Below, one piece after another: positions 26,357-35,444 of a stretch of DNA of 64,000 nucleotides. This DNA comes from Saccharospirillum sp. (GTDB taxonomy: Bacteria; Pseudomonadota; Gammaproteobacteria; Pseudomonadales; Natronospirillaceae). Both the position numbers and the translations under genes were made by a program. The first letter of the stretch is position 1. Each line of letters begins with the position of its first letter. The stretch covers positions 1,240,001 to 1,304,000 of the forward strand of contig JAGYIL010000001.1 in NCBI GenBank assembly GCA_018402545.1, given 5' to 3'. A model generated the notes under the pieces. That model worked only from the letters and a program-made list of their open reading frames with translations, did not search any database and was not told the origin of the DNA.

Positions 26357-27508
26357 ATGATCAGAGATCAGGAAACACTGGACCAAATACTGGGCACGCT
26401 GCGAAAGTTCGTGCGTGAGCGGCTGATTCCGAATGAAGCCGTGCTGGCAGAAACGGATCGGGTTCCGGCAGACATCGTCCAGGAGATGAAAGACATTGGC
26501 CTGTTTGGACTGGCCATACCGGAAGCCTACGGCGGCCTGGGTCTGACCATGGAAGAGGAAGTCCGGGTCGCGATGGAGATCGGCCAGACATCGCCCGCCT
26601 TTCGGTCCATCTTCGGAACCAATAATGGCATCGGTGCCCAGGGCATTCTGATTGACGGCACGGACGAACAAAAAGACTACTACGTGCCCCGGATGGCGAC
26701 TGGCGAGATCATCAGCGCGTTTTGTCTGACCGAGCCTGAGTCCGGTTCAGATGCAGCGAGCCTGAGAACCACAGCAATTCGCGATGTCGACCACTATGTG
26801 TTGAATGGCACCAAACGTTACATCACCAACGGCCCTGAAGCGGATCTGTTCACCGTCATGGCGCGCACCGATCCGTCGAACAAAGGCGCGGGCGGCATCA
26901 CGGCCTTTGTGGTTGAGGGTAATACCCCGGGTCTTTCCCGCGGGGCGATTGATAAAAAAATGGGCCAGAAAGGCTCTCATACCTGTGACATTATCTTTGA
27001 GGACTGTCGGGTACCGGCGGCCAATATCATCGGGCTCAAAGAAGGCCAGGGCTTCAAAACGGCGATGAAAGTACTCGACCGCGGTCGACTGCACATTGCA
27101 GCGGTGTGTGTTGGTGTGGCCAACAGGCTGATCGATGAATCGGTTCGGTATGCCATGGAACGAAAGCAGTTCGGGGTTCCGTTGTCCGATCAGCAGCTGG
27201 TGCAGGCGATGCTGGCCGACAGCAAAACCGAAACCTACGCCGCCGAGTGCATGGTGCTCGATGGTGCCCGCCGCAAAGATGCGGGCGAGAACGTTTCGAC
27301 CCTGGCCTCCTGCAGCAAATTGTTTTGCTCGGAAATGGTTGGCCGGGTGGCAGACCGGGCTGTTCAGATTCACGGTGGCGCCGGTTACATGGCGGAATAT
27401 GCGGTCGAACGCTTCTATCGGGATGTCCGGTTGTTCCGCATCTACGAAGGCACCAGTCAGATACAGCAATTGGTGATTGCGCGAAACATGGTGCGGGATG
27501 CCAGCTGA
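26357..27508 (+). CDS. Acyl-CoA dehydrogenase
   Basis: 383 residues, standard length. The FAD/substrate segment CLTEPESGSDAASL, the FAD-contacting VQIHGGAGYMAEY and the catalytic base Glu364 (RIYEGTSQIQQ) are intact. It introduces the 2,3-double bond into acyl-CoA and passes electrons to ETF. CGGAG lies before the ATG. Its stop overlaps the start of the ligase gene (ATGA), so the two are coupled. Chain-length preference is not readable. Confidence 0.93.
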   Translation: MIRDQETLDQILGTLRKFVRERLIPNEAVLAETDRVPADIVQEMKDIGLFGLAIPEAYGGLGLTMEEEVRVAMEIGQTSPAFRSIFGTNNGIGAQGILIDGTDEQKDYYVPRMATGEIISAFCLTEPESGSDAASLRTTAIRDVDHYVLNGTKRYITNGPEADLFTVMARTDPSNKGAGGITAFVVEGNTPGLSRGAIDKKMGQKGSHTCDIIFEDCRVPAANIIGLKEGQGFKTAMKVLDRGRLHIAAVCVGVANRLIDESVRYAMERKQFGVPLSDQQLVQAMLADSKTETYAAECMVLDGARRKDAGENVSTLASCSKLFCSEMVGRVADRAVQIHGGAGYMAEYAVERFYRDVRLFRIYEGTSQIQQLVIARNMVRDAS

Positions 27509-29115
27509 TGGACTGGTCGACTCCCCGTCAGGCGCCGGATGAACAGATTTTTGGCCGCTGGGCCAGTGATCTGGTCGCTGAATTGCCCGAACGACTGAGT
27601 GCCCGCATCCATGACAACGCCCGGCGCATTCCGCATCAACCTGCCCTGGTCGAAGGGTCGGTGCGCTGGAGTTACCAGCAGTTGTCAGCCGAGATTACCG
27701 CGGCGGCTGCCTGGTTGACTGAGCAGAGTATTCGCCCGGGTGACCGGATTATGGTGGTCAGCGAAAATTGCCGGGCACTGGTCGTGCTTTTGCTTGCCGC
27801 CACCGAGCTCGACGCCAGCGTTGCGATCGTTAATCCGCGCTTATCCGCCAGCGAAGTGGATGCCATTGCGCTCGATTGTCAGCCCAGACGCTGCTATTAC
27901 ACCGCCAGTGTCTCCACTGAGGCGGCGCAGCACGGACTGCGTCGTAAGGCGGAGATCCATGTTCACGAGAGCCTGGGTGAACTGATGATCAGCCCGGTCG
28001 ACACGGTTGAAACGGATCCGGTATACCCGGAGGGTCATCGCCAACTGGCTGCACTGATTTATACCTCCGGTACCACCGGACGGCCCAAGGGGGTCATGCT
28101 CAGTCACCGGGGCATCCTGTACATAGCATCCATTTCCGGGGGCATGCGTCATCTGACAGAGGGGCAGCGAGTTTATGGTGTACTGCCCATGTCGCACGTG
28201 TTCGGTCTGTCGTCGGTCTGCATGGGCTCGTTATACAACGGCGCGTGCCTTTATGTGGTGCCAAAGTTCACACCGGGTGCCGTGTTCGACGCGCTTGAGC
28301 ACGAAGCGATTACCGTGCTTCAGGGCGTTCCGGCCATGTACGCCAAAATGCTGGAACACCTGCGCACCCGTCAGCAGCCGCTGAAGAAGGACTCGCTGGT
28401 CTATATCTCGGCGGGTGGCTCACCGCTCGATAGTGAAACCAAGCAGCGTGTGGAAGCCGTGTTCAATCTTACCTTGCACAACGGATACGGTCTCACCGAG
28501 GCAAGCCCGACCATCAGTCAGACCCGGATTGATCAGCACCCACAGGATAATACCGTGGGTGCGGTATTGCCGATGCTTGAGTATCGGATTCAACCACTGG
28601 ACAGCGATGCTGGCTCCAGGGAGCAAGCGAGTGATGAGGTACCCGGGGAGCTTTGGGTGCGGGGCCCCAACGTCATGTTGGGCTATTACCGTCAGCCAGA
28701 AGCCACGGCCGCCTGTCTGACTGCTGATGGCTGGTTGAACACCGGCGATATTGCCCGGGTCGATACTGAGGGGCAGTTGTACATTGTCAGCCGCAGCAAG
28801 GAGCTTATTATTCGATCCGGTTTTAATATATATCCGCCGGATATAGAAGCCGTGTTAAACCGACATCCGGCGGTCATCATGTCGGCGGTTGTCGGGCGTC
28901 AGGTGGCGGGAAATGAGGAAGTGGTCGCCTATGTTCAGTGCGACCCGGGTACCGTGGTCACTGAGCAGACGCTGCAAGAATTTGTAAGGGACCAGTTGGC
29001 CCCCTATAAGCGCCCGGCCAGGATCCATATCATGGAGCAGTTACCAGCGACGGCAACGGGTAAAATCCTGAAAGGCCGACTGCGGGATCTGGCGAATACC
29101 GAAGGTGAAGAATGA
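27508..29115 (+). CDS. Acyl-CoA ligase (class I adenylate-forming enzyme)
   Basis: 535 residues from the overlapping ATG at 27508; a longer frame from 27247 lies inside the dehydrogenase gene and is rejected. Motifs: P-loop YTSGTTGRPKGVMLSHR, GYGLTEASPT, the adenylation Asp in WLNTGDIARVD, and the C-terminal lysine in TATGKILKGRLRDL. It activates a carboxylic acid to its CoA thioester with ATP. In context it activates the solute imported by the TAXI transporter and feeds the neighbouring dehydrogenase. Confidence 0.92.
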   Translation: MDWSTPRQAPDEQIFGRWASDLVAELPERLSARIHDNARRIPHQPALVEGSVRWSYQQLSAEITAAAAWLTEQSIRPGDRIMVVSENCRALVVLLLAATELDASVAIVNPRLSASEVDAIALDCQPRRCYYTASVSTEAAQHGLRRKAEIHVHESLGELMISPVDTVETDPVYPEGHRQLAALIYTSGTTGRPKGVMLSHRGILYIASISGGMRHLTEGQRVYGVLPMSHVFGLSSVCMGSLYNGACLYVVPKFTPGAVFDALEHEAITVLQGVPAMYAKMLEHLRTRQQPLKKDSLVYISAGGSPLDSETKQRVEAVFNLTLHNGYGLTEASPTISQTRIDQHPQDNTVGAVLPMLEYRIQPLDSDAGSREQASDEVPGELWVRGPNVMLGYYRQPEATAACLTADGWLNTGDIARVDTEGQLYIVSRSKELIIRSGFNIYPPDIEAVLNRHPAVIMSAVVGRQVAGNEEVVAYVQCDPGTVVTEQTLQEFVRDQLAPYKRPARIHIMEQLPATATGKILKGRLRDLANTEGEE

Positions 29116-29522
29116 AGCAACAGCAACCGTATTCCGGCTACCAGGCTTTACTGGGTTGGGTGGTCCGGGAGCAAAAACCGACTCAGGTCACGATTGAATT
29201 ACCGCTGACGGAGCATCACCTGAACCGCAGTGACCATGTGCATGGAGGCGTTTTGGCCTCACTGCTGGACACGGCAATGAGCTTTGCCGGGCTATACAGT
29301 CCCGACCCCAAGGTGGTTCGCAAAGCCGTTACCCTGTCGATGACAACCACTTTCGTCAGCCCCGCACGCGAAGGAACGCTGACCGCCATAGGCCGGGTGC
29401 GCGGCGGCGGTCGCAAAACCTTTATGTCGAGTGGCGAGGTATTCGATGACAACGGTACCTTGGTCGCGTTCGGGGAAGGGACCTTTCGCTTGCGTTCCGG
29501 CAGCGAAAACGAAACCCCCTGA
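29112..29522 (+). CDS. Hotdog-fold thioesterase (PaaI family)
   Basis: 136 residues. The hotdog signature HVHGGVLASLLDTAMSFAGL at about 38-57 contains the H-G-G-x-x-x-x-x-x-D pattern of PaaI-type enzymes. It hydrolyses acyl-CoA esters and may free CoA from dead-end intermediates. Overlaps the ligase stop by four bases; last gene of the operon. It is convergent with the E2 gene, 43 bases away. Confidence 0.88.
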   Translation: MKQQQPYSGYQALLGWVVREQKPTQVTIELPLTEHHLNRSDHVHGGVLASLLDTAMSFAGLYSPDPKVVRKAVTLSMTTTFVSPAREGTLTAIGRVRGGGRKTFMSSGEVFDDNGTLVAFGEGTFRLRSGSENETP

Positions 29523-29565
29523 TGAGTGCAGCGAAGTCGCTCACGGCCACAACGCTGACTCGCCT

Positions 29566-30447
29566 TTAAATCAACAGTAAGCGCGGGTCAGCCAGGCTTC
29601 GTGCATAGTCATTGAGAAAGCGGGCTGCGACGGCGCCGTTAATGACGCGATGGTCATAGCTAAGGTCCAGGGGCACCATCGGCGTTGCAACAAATTCTTC
29701 GCCATTCCACACCGGTTGGTGTTGCATACGTGTAATGCCCAGAATCGCCACCTCGGGCGGGTTCACGATGGGGCTGAAACCGGTACCGCCTATGCCCCCA
29801 AGGTTGGTGATCGTCATGGAGGCACCCCCCATTTCATCCGGACCCAGCTTTCTCGACTTGGCTCGCGTTGCCAGATCGACGATCTCTGCCGCAATCTGCC
29901 ACAAGCCCTTTTTGTCAGCATCTCGAATGACCGGGACCATCAGACCGTGCTCGGTATCCACGGCGATGCCAATATGAACATAGTTTTTCATATGGAGAAT
30001 GTCACCGTCTGCACTCAGGGACGCATTGAACTTTGGAAACTTTTTCAGTGAAACGGCCAATGCTTTCACAAAGAAAGGCAGCGTCGTCAGCTTCAGCCCC
30101 CGTGCGGTGGATTCGCTGCGATACTGGGCGCGTATGCGTTCGACTTCACTGACATTCACTTCATCGTGATGAGTGACCTGGGGAATCACTGCATTCGCAG
30201 CCGTCAGATTGGCAGAGGCAACCCGGTCAATTTTGCTGGTCTTGTGTTCATCAACCGGTCCGAATTGACGGTGATCAACGTTCCAATAGCTGCTATACCC
30301 GTTCACAGGCTGCTCCACTGTCTGATTGCCGTTGAGGTCATCCATGGTAAGTTGGGTTCTGCCCAGTCGGTCGGCCAGAGTTTGAAGATCGATCGATAAG
30401 CGACGCGCTTGCGCTCGAACGCTTGGTGATGCAACAACAGTTTGCAT
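29566..30447 (-). CDS. Stand-alone 2-oxo-acid dehydrogenase E2 acyltransferase (no lipoyl domain)
   Basis: 293 residues. It starts with a peripheral subunit-binding domain (about 5-40, ASPSVRAQARRLSIDL) and continues with a full acyltransferase domain (about 70-293). The active-site motif is DHRVING (His266), with Asn270 where many E2 proteins have Asp; Asn is also found in Azotobacter/Pseudomonas E2p, so activity is expected. There is no lipoyl domain; that must come from the protein at 31937-33265. It is the last gene of the leftward dehydrogenase operon and would form the catalytic core. Confidence 0.88.
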   Translation of the reverse strand: MQTVVASPSVRAQARRLSIDLQTLADRLGRTQLTMDDLNGNQTVEQPVNGYSSYWNVDHRQFGPVDEHKTSKIDRVASANLTAANAVIPQVTHHDEVNVSEVERIRAQYRSESTARGLKLTTLPFFVKALAVSLKKFPKFNASLSADGDILHMKNYVHIGIAVDTEHGLMVPVIRDADKKGLWQIAAEIVDLATRAKSRKLGPDEMGGASMTITNLGGIGGTGFSPIVNPPEVAILGITRMQHQPVWNGEEFVATPMVPLDLSYDHRVINGAVAARFLNDYARSLADPRLLLI

Positions 30448-30464
30448 GCGATAATCCTCTCTCT

Positions 30465-31922
30465 TTACCAGGTTGCCGAGATGTACTGGGTTTCCATGAA
30501 TTCCAGCATGCCTTCATGACCGCCCTCGCGGCCGAGGCCGGATTGCTTGCTGCCACCAAACGGAGCCGCCGGGTCACTGACCAGACCCCGGTTCAGGCCG
30601 ACCATGCCGTAGTCCAGCCGTTCGCACACTTGCAGCGCGCGCTTCATGTTTTCAGAGAACACATAGGCTACCAGGCCATACTCGGTATCGTTTGCCCGTC
30701 TAATCACTTCGTCCTGGTCTTCGAATGTTTGAATGGCAACGACCGGCCCAAATATCTCATCGTGCACACAGTCGGCATTTTCCGGCACATTGGACAGCAC
30801 TGTCGGCGGGAAGAAGAAGCCTTTGCCCGCTAGTCGCTGTCCGCCACATTCGACCTTGGCGCCTTTTGCGACCGCATCGTTGACAAAGCCCACCACCTTC
30901 TCAAGTGTACTCAGGTTAACCAGTGCACCGACGTCAACGTCAGGGTCTGCACCATTACCGATTTTTAAGGCAGACATTTTTTGCGTGATGCGTTTAGTGA
31001 ATTCATCAACGACATCTTTGTGCACGTAAACCCGATTGGCGGCGGTGCAGGCTTCACCAAGGTTGCGCATCTTGGCGAGCATCACGCCTTCAATGGCGGT
31101 GTCCATGTCTGCGTCTTCAAACACAATAACCGGAGCATTGCCGCCAAGCTCCATCGCGGGTGTCAGCACCTGATCCGCAGCTGACTTGAGCAGCTTGCGC
31201 CCGACTGCCGTTGAACCAGTGAAGGAAACAACACGCACACGGGGGTCGTGCATCATGTGGTCGACAACCTCGCCAGGCTTACTGGTGGGCAAGACATTGA
31301 CCAGACCCGCGGGTACACCTGCCTCTTCGAGCAGCGGCATCAGTGCCAGCATGGTCAGCGGTGTTTCAGCGGCGGGCTTGATAATGACACCGCAGCCGGC
31401 TGCCAGCGCGGGTGCTATTTTCCGGGTGCCCATCGCGGCCGGGTAGTTCCAGGGTGTTACCAGTACGGCTAAACCGGCTGGCTTGTGCTGAACGATGATT
31501 CGTGCGCCGGAGGCCGGTGCGTGGGTGATCAGACCGTCTGCACGAACCGCCTCTTCCGCGAACCAGCGAAAGAATTCGGCAGCATAGCGAATTTCGCCCA
31601 TGGCATCGGTTTTGCCTTTGCCGTTTTCCAGTGTGATCAGGTAGGCGAACTCTTCCAGGCGCGCCTGGATCAGTTCCCAGGCTTTTCGGAGCACTTCAGA
31701 GCGCTCACGTGGTGTTCTTGCGGCCCACTCGGCCATGGCCTTTTCGGCCGCATCAAGGGCGGCATCGGCGTCAGCAATTTCAGCTGATGCAACAGATGCC
31801 AGCGTTTCTTCCGTTGCCGGGTTAAAAACGTCGAACCGGGCGTTGTCAGAAGCAGGAACAAACTGACCATTGATATAAAGGTCGGTTGGAACCGCGTTGA
31901 TGAAATCGTTATGTTGTGACAT
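30465..31922 (-). CDS. NAD(P)-dependent aldehyde dehydrogenase (GabD-like)
   Basis: 485 residues. VTPWNYPAAMGTRKIAPALA, catalytic Glu in MELGGNAPVIV and catalytic Cys in GEACTAANRVY are present, as is the closing GYPFGG-like APFGGSKQSGLGREGGHEG. The family is near succinate-semialdehyde dehydrogenases. Placed between two halves of an acetoin-type dehydrogenase, it may oxidise the aldehyde released by E1 (for acetoin, acetaldehyde to acetate). That role is inferred from position. Confidence 0.9.
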   Translation of the reverse strand: MSQHNDFINAVPTDLYINGQFVPASDNARFDVFNPATEETLASVASAEIADADAALDAAEKAMAEWAARTPRERSEVLRKAWELIQARLEEFAYLITLENGKGKTDAMGEIRYAAEFFRWFAEEAVRADGLITHAPASGARIIVQHKPAGLAVLVTPWNYPAAMGTRKIAPALAAGCGVIIKPAAETPLTMLALMPLLEEAGVPAGLVNVLPTSKPGEVVDHMMHDPRVRVVSFTGSTAVGRKLLKSAADQVLTPAMELGGNAPVIVFEDADMDTAIEGVMLAKMRNLGEACTAANRVYVHKDVVDEFTKRITQKMSALKIGNGADPDVDVGALVNLSTLEKVVGFVNDAVAKGAKVECGGQRLAGKGFFFPPTVLSNVPENADCVHDEIFGPVVAIQTFEDQDEVIRRANDTEYGLVAYVFSENMKRALQVCERLDYGMVGLNRGLVSDPAAPFGGSKQSGLGREGGHEGMLEFMETQYISATW

Positions 31923-31936
31923 ACCAATACCCTACC

Positions 31937-33265
31937 TTAGAAGAGATGCCGGAGCGGATCTGCTATGCGACCGGCAAAGTTATCGAGTACAACGGCTGCG
32001 TCTTTTCCGGCAAGCAGCGAATCAAAACTGGTCAGTGTGAGTATTAATTCATTGCCAGAACTCACGATAGAGATGACGGGAGCCGAGTCGGGTGGCAGTT
32101 CGGCCGAGGATATCAGGGTTCCCCGCAGATCATGTACGATCACGTCAGGTTCGCCTTCCGCTGCCACGGTTTTCGACAATTGCGTGTGTGCAGCATAGGT
32201 CTCACTGACGCCACGCCTGTCAATTCGTACTGTCGAATGGTCGCCGAGGCTGGCCCCGGCAAACGCAGCAATGACGCTCGCGGCACTGGCCGCTTCAATA
32301 TTATCGGCAGCCCAGCTCAGGAAGGCGTCGAGTTCAACCGGTGATACCCGTGCCGACAGCCTGGTTACTGCTTCACTGGTCGAGGCCGTTCCTGAGCGCT
32401 TGTGTGCCGTTTCATTGGCGTTTTTAAGCGCTTCAAAGTCTCGGGCATGGAAGGGCTGAGGGTGACCTGTGGCGGCGAGCAACGCCAGGTCGAACCCAGC
32501 CTGGTGGGCCAGACGCTTCAACTTTGGAGAGGCCAGTACTTTGCCGCCTGATGCAGGCGCAAGCCGCTTACCGGCTTCCGGCTTTTTGGGCGCGGTGGAT
32601 TTGTCGACGGACGTTGCTGCGTGTTCGGCCGGCGGTTCTTCAGCCGGCGGTTCTTCAGGATTGGCAGTCGTCGCAGGCGATTGGGAATAAGCCCGGTCAA
32701 CAGGGTCAGCAACCTTGGTTTCACTGATGATGGCGATGGTTTCACCGGTAGGCACGTCATCGCCAGCGGCTGCCAGCCGGGCGGCCAGGTAGCCATCGAG
32801 GCCAGCAGGCACCTCAACCACGCTTTTGTCCGTTTCCACTTCGAACAAGATGTCGTCCTGCTTGACTGCGTCACCGGGTTCCTTGTTCCACCCTACCAAT
32901 ACGCCCGAGTCCTGAGACATGCCGAGCACCGGCATGATAACCGCCTTGCCGGTGGGCAGAGACTCGGAGGCGGGTTCCGCTTTAACAGGCCCGGAACCAG
33001 CGTCCGGTTCTTTTACCGGCGTATCTGCTGAATCGCTGATGATGGCTATGACCTGGCCAACCGGAACTTCATCCCCGTCGCTGGCACTGATGCCAACCAG
33101 GAAACCGCTGGCAGGCGCCTCCACCTCCATGGTGGTTTTGTCGGTTTCCACCTCAAACAGGGTTTCGCCCTGGGTGACCGCCTCACCCTCTGACTTGTGC
33201 CAGGCGAGCAGCGTCCCCGTATCCTGTGCCATGCCCAACGCGGGCATGATGATGTCATGCCGCAT
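31937..33265 (-). CDS. E2-like scaffold with two lipoyl domains and a dead acyltransferase domain
   Basis: 442 residues. Lipoyl domain 1 at 1-80 (FEVETDKTTMEVEA, Lys43) and lipoyl domain 2 at about 108-185 (FEVETDKSVVEVPA), separated by acidic/Pro-rich linkers. A subunit-binding-like domain follows at about 240-290 (LASPKLKRLAHQAGFDL). The C-terminal 150 residues keep the end of an acyltransferase fold (ADPLRHLF), but where active E2 has DHRVxxG this has SFDSLLAGK, so the catalytic His is gone. It probably carries the swinging lipoyl arms while the separate protein at 29566 does transfer. Overlaps the E1 beta gene by 11 bases. Confidence 0.85.
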   Translation of the reverse strand: MRHDIIMPALGMAQDTGTLLAWHKSEGEAVTQGETLFEVETDKTTMEVEAPASGFLVGISASDGDEVPVGQVIAIISDSADTPVKEPDAGSGPVKAEPASESLPTGKAVIMPVLGMSQDSGVLVGWNKEPGDAVKQDDILFEVETDKSVVEVPAGLDGYLAARLAAAGDDVPTGETIAIISETKVADPVDRAYSQSPATTANPEEPPAEEPPAEHAATSVDKSTAPKKPEAGKRLAPASGGKVLASPKLKRLAHQAGFDLALLAATGHPQPFHARDFEALKNANETAHKRSGTASTSEAVTRLSARVSPVELDAFLSWAADNIEAASAASVIAAFAGASLGDHSTVRIDRRGVSETYAAHTQLSKTVAAEGEPDVIVHDLRGTLISSAELPPDSAPVISIVSSGNELILTLTSFDSLLAGKDAAVVLDNFAGRIADPLRHLF

Positions 33266-34250
33266 CGATTAACTCCCCGCTAACCAGCTTTTTGGCCTGC
33301 TCGAACACCCGCTCCGGTGTGGGAACGGTAATGTCCTCCAGTGCCGGTGAGAACGGAATGGGTACGTCCATCGCACCCATTCGGGTGGTTGGTGCATCCA
33401 GGTGATAAAAGGCCTTTTCATTGATTCGGCTAGCAATTTCAGAGGTTACACCAAAGCTCTGGTGACCTTCGTCCACGACAATGACCCGACCCGTCTTCTT
33501 GGCAGACTCAACCAGGGTTTTTTCATCCAGCGGCACAATGGTACGGGGATCGATGACCTCGGCACTGATGCCGACTGCCTGCAGCATCTCGGCAGCTTTC
33601 TCGCAGACCTGAACCATTGACGAGGTGCCAATGAGAGTAATGTCTGTGCCTTCGCGTTTAACGCAGGCTTCGCCGAAAGGTATGCTGTACTCTTCTTCAG
33701 GCACCTCAGCGGAATCCTGATACATCAGCTTGTCTTCGAAAATAACCACCGGGTTATCATCGCGAATCGCCGTTTTCAGCAGACCCTTGGCTTCATAGGC
33801 AGAGGAGGGCATTGCCACTTTTAAACCCGGTATGTGGGCGACAATGGCATGCAGTGACTGCGAGTGTTGTGCTGCCGATCGCCGCGTTGCCCCCATATTG
33901 GTGCGCAGCACCAGAGGGACATTCAGTTTTCCACCGGACATGTAGTGAGTTTTAGCCGCCTGGTTGCACAACTGGTCCATGATCAGAAAGATGAAGTCGC
34001 CGAACATCAGATCGACCACCGGGCGCATGCCCGTCATGGCGGCACCCACGCCAATACCCATAAACCCGGGCTCGGAAATGGGCGTATCGATAACGCGGTC
34101 AGTACCAAACTCTTCTACCAGGCCAGACAGAACCTTAAAAGGCGTACCGGCTTCTGCCACGTCTTCGCCGAGAATGATGACCGACTCGTCGTGGCGCATC
34201 TCTTCAGCCAGTGCTTCGTTAACGGCCTTTGATAACGTAATTTTCCGCAT
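33255..34250 (-). CDS. 2-oxo-acid/acetoin dehydrogenase E1 component, beta subunit
   Basis: 331 residues, full-length E1 beta. LGEDVAEAGTPFKVLSGL near the N-terminus, SEPGFMGIGVGAAMTGMRPV, and the C-terminal transketolase domain (VIDPRTIVPLDEKTLVESAKK, VVDEGHQSFGVTSEIA). With E1 alpha it forms the ThDP-dependent decarboxylating or cleaving unit. The stop codon overlaps the next gene. Confidence 0.93.
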   Translation of the reverse strand: MRKITLSKAVNEALAEEMRHDESVIILGEDVAEAGTPFKVLSGLVEEFGTDRVIDTPISEPGFMGIGVGAAMTGMRPVVDLMFGDFIFLIMDQLCNQAAKTHYMSGGKLNVPLVLRTNMGATRRSAAQHSQSLHAIVAHIPGLKVAMPSSAYEAKGLLKTAIRDDNPVVIFEDKLMYQDSAEVPEEEYSIPFGEACVKREGTDITLIGTSSMVQVCEKAAEMLQAVGISAEVIDPRTIVPLDEKTLVESAKKTGRVIVVDEGHQSFGVTSEIASRINEKAFYHLDAPTTRMGAMDVPIPFSPALEDITVPTPERVFEQAKKLVSGELIDAA

Positions 34251-34260
34251 ACTGTTCTCC

Positions 34261-35262
34261 TTAGGCTAAGACATGCTTGACATCGGTGTAGACATGCATA
34301 TCCACCTCCGAGACATCTGGATATGGCGCATTCAGTGCATATTCGACTGCATTCTCGGCATCTTCTGTCACTTCTTTGTGAAGCTCATCCAATGCCTCTT
34401 CTGTGGCATATCCGTTCTCAACCAACCAGGCGCGCATGCGAATGATTGGGTCCCGGTTTTCTTTCCAGTCTGCTTCTTCGTCCTTGGCACGATAGTACTC
34501 ACGGTTAATATCGCCCACATGATGTCCATGGTACCGGTAGGTCATCAGTTCGAGGAAAAAAGGTCCTTCACCTTTGCGAGCTCGGTCGACCAGTTTTTGC
34601 GACAGCTCGTTAACGGCTATGACGTCCTGCCCATCAACCTGATACGATTCAATTCCAAAGGCTTCAGCCCGGGCTGTAATTGAGCCGGCTGCAATTTCTT
34701 CAGTTTTCGTGTACTCCGAATAGCCATTGTTCTCACAGGCGTAGATGACCGGAAGGTTCCACAGGGCAGCCATGTTCATGACTTCGTACATCAACCCCTG
34801 GGCGGTAGCGCCATCGCCGAAGAAACAAACGGCAACATCGCCCGTCTTCTTCAATTTGGAAGTCAGTGCCGCTCCGGTTGCGATACCCATCGAGCCGCCG
34901 ACAATCGCATTGGCGCCAAGGTTTCCATTGGACTGATCCGCAATGTGCATGGAGCCGCCCTTACCACGGCAATAGCCCTCTTCCTTTCCGAGCAACTCAC
35001 AAAACATGGCTTTGAAATCGGCGCCTTTGGCGACGCAGTGCCCATGGCCGCGGTGTGTGGATGTGATTTTGTCTGTCGGCAACAGCGCTTCGCAAATACC
35101 AACAGCGACGGCCTCTTCCCCGGAGTACATGTGTGTCAGTCCGGGCATTTTTGCCGACAAATAGAGCTGATTCGCGTTATTTTCAAATGTGCGTATACGA
35201 ACCATCTGGCGAAACATTCTCATCGCTTCGTCCGCACTCAACTTTCTCTTCGAGTTACTCAT
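34261..35262 (-). CDS. 2-oxo-acid/acetoin dehydrogenase E1 component, alpha subunit
   Basis: 333 residues from the ATG at 35262, which has AGAGG seven bases upstream; an ATG at 35346 would add 28 residues with no better signal. The ThDP motif runs from GDGATAQG (149) to ENNG (177-180), and HRGHGHCVAKG and YRYHGHHVGD are the usual E1 alpha landmarks. Family members act on pyruvate, branched 2-oxo acids or acetoin; similarity of layout (alpha, beta, E2 with a butanediol-type SDR) favours acetoin or a related hydroxyketone. Confidence 0.92.
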   Translation of the reverse strand: MSNSKRKLSADEAMRMFRQMVRIRTFENNANQLYLSAKMPGLTHMYSGEEAVAVGICEALLPTDKITSTHRGHGHCVAKGADFKAMFCELLGKEEGYCRGKGGSMHIADQSNGNLGANAIVGGSMGIATGAALTSKLKKTGDVAVCFFGDGATAQGLMYEVMNMAALWNLPVIYACENNGYSEYTKTEEIAAGSITARAEAFGIESYQVDGQDVIAVNELSQKLVDRARKGEGPFFLELMTYRYHGHHVGDINREYYRAKDEEADWKENRDPIIRMRAWLVENGYATEEALDELHKEVTEDAENAVEYALNAPYPDVSEVDMHVYTDVKHVLA

Positions 35263-35444
35263 TGCAAACCTCTGTGGTTGTTCTGGCAGCCCTTTGAAAT
35301 CGGCCAGCAAGTCCGGCATGGCGAACATTGAGGACAAGTGCATCAAGCCAGGTGGCCGAAGCGCAGCACCGGGTGTTGGCAGGCAGAGAGACGCTCTGCC
35401 TGATCAGTAGGTGCTCGGGGTGCTGCGCATCTCGCCGGTTGGCG

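Noticed and set aside
29566-30447. Inactive E2 because of Asn in the DHRxxxG motif
   Set aside because: The same Asn occurs in active E2p of Azotobacter and Pseudomonas, so it is not evidence of inactivity.
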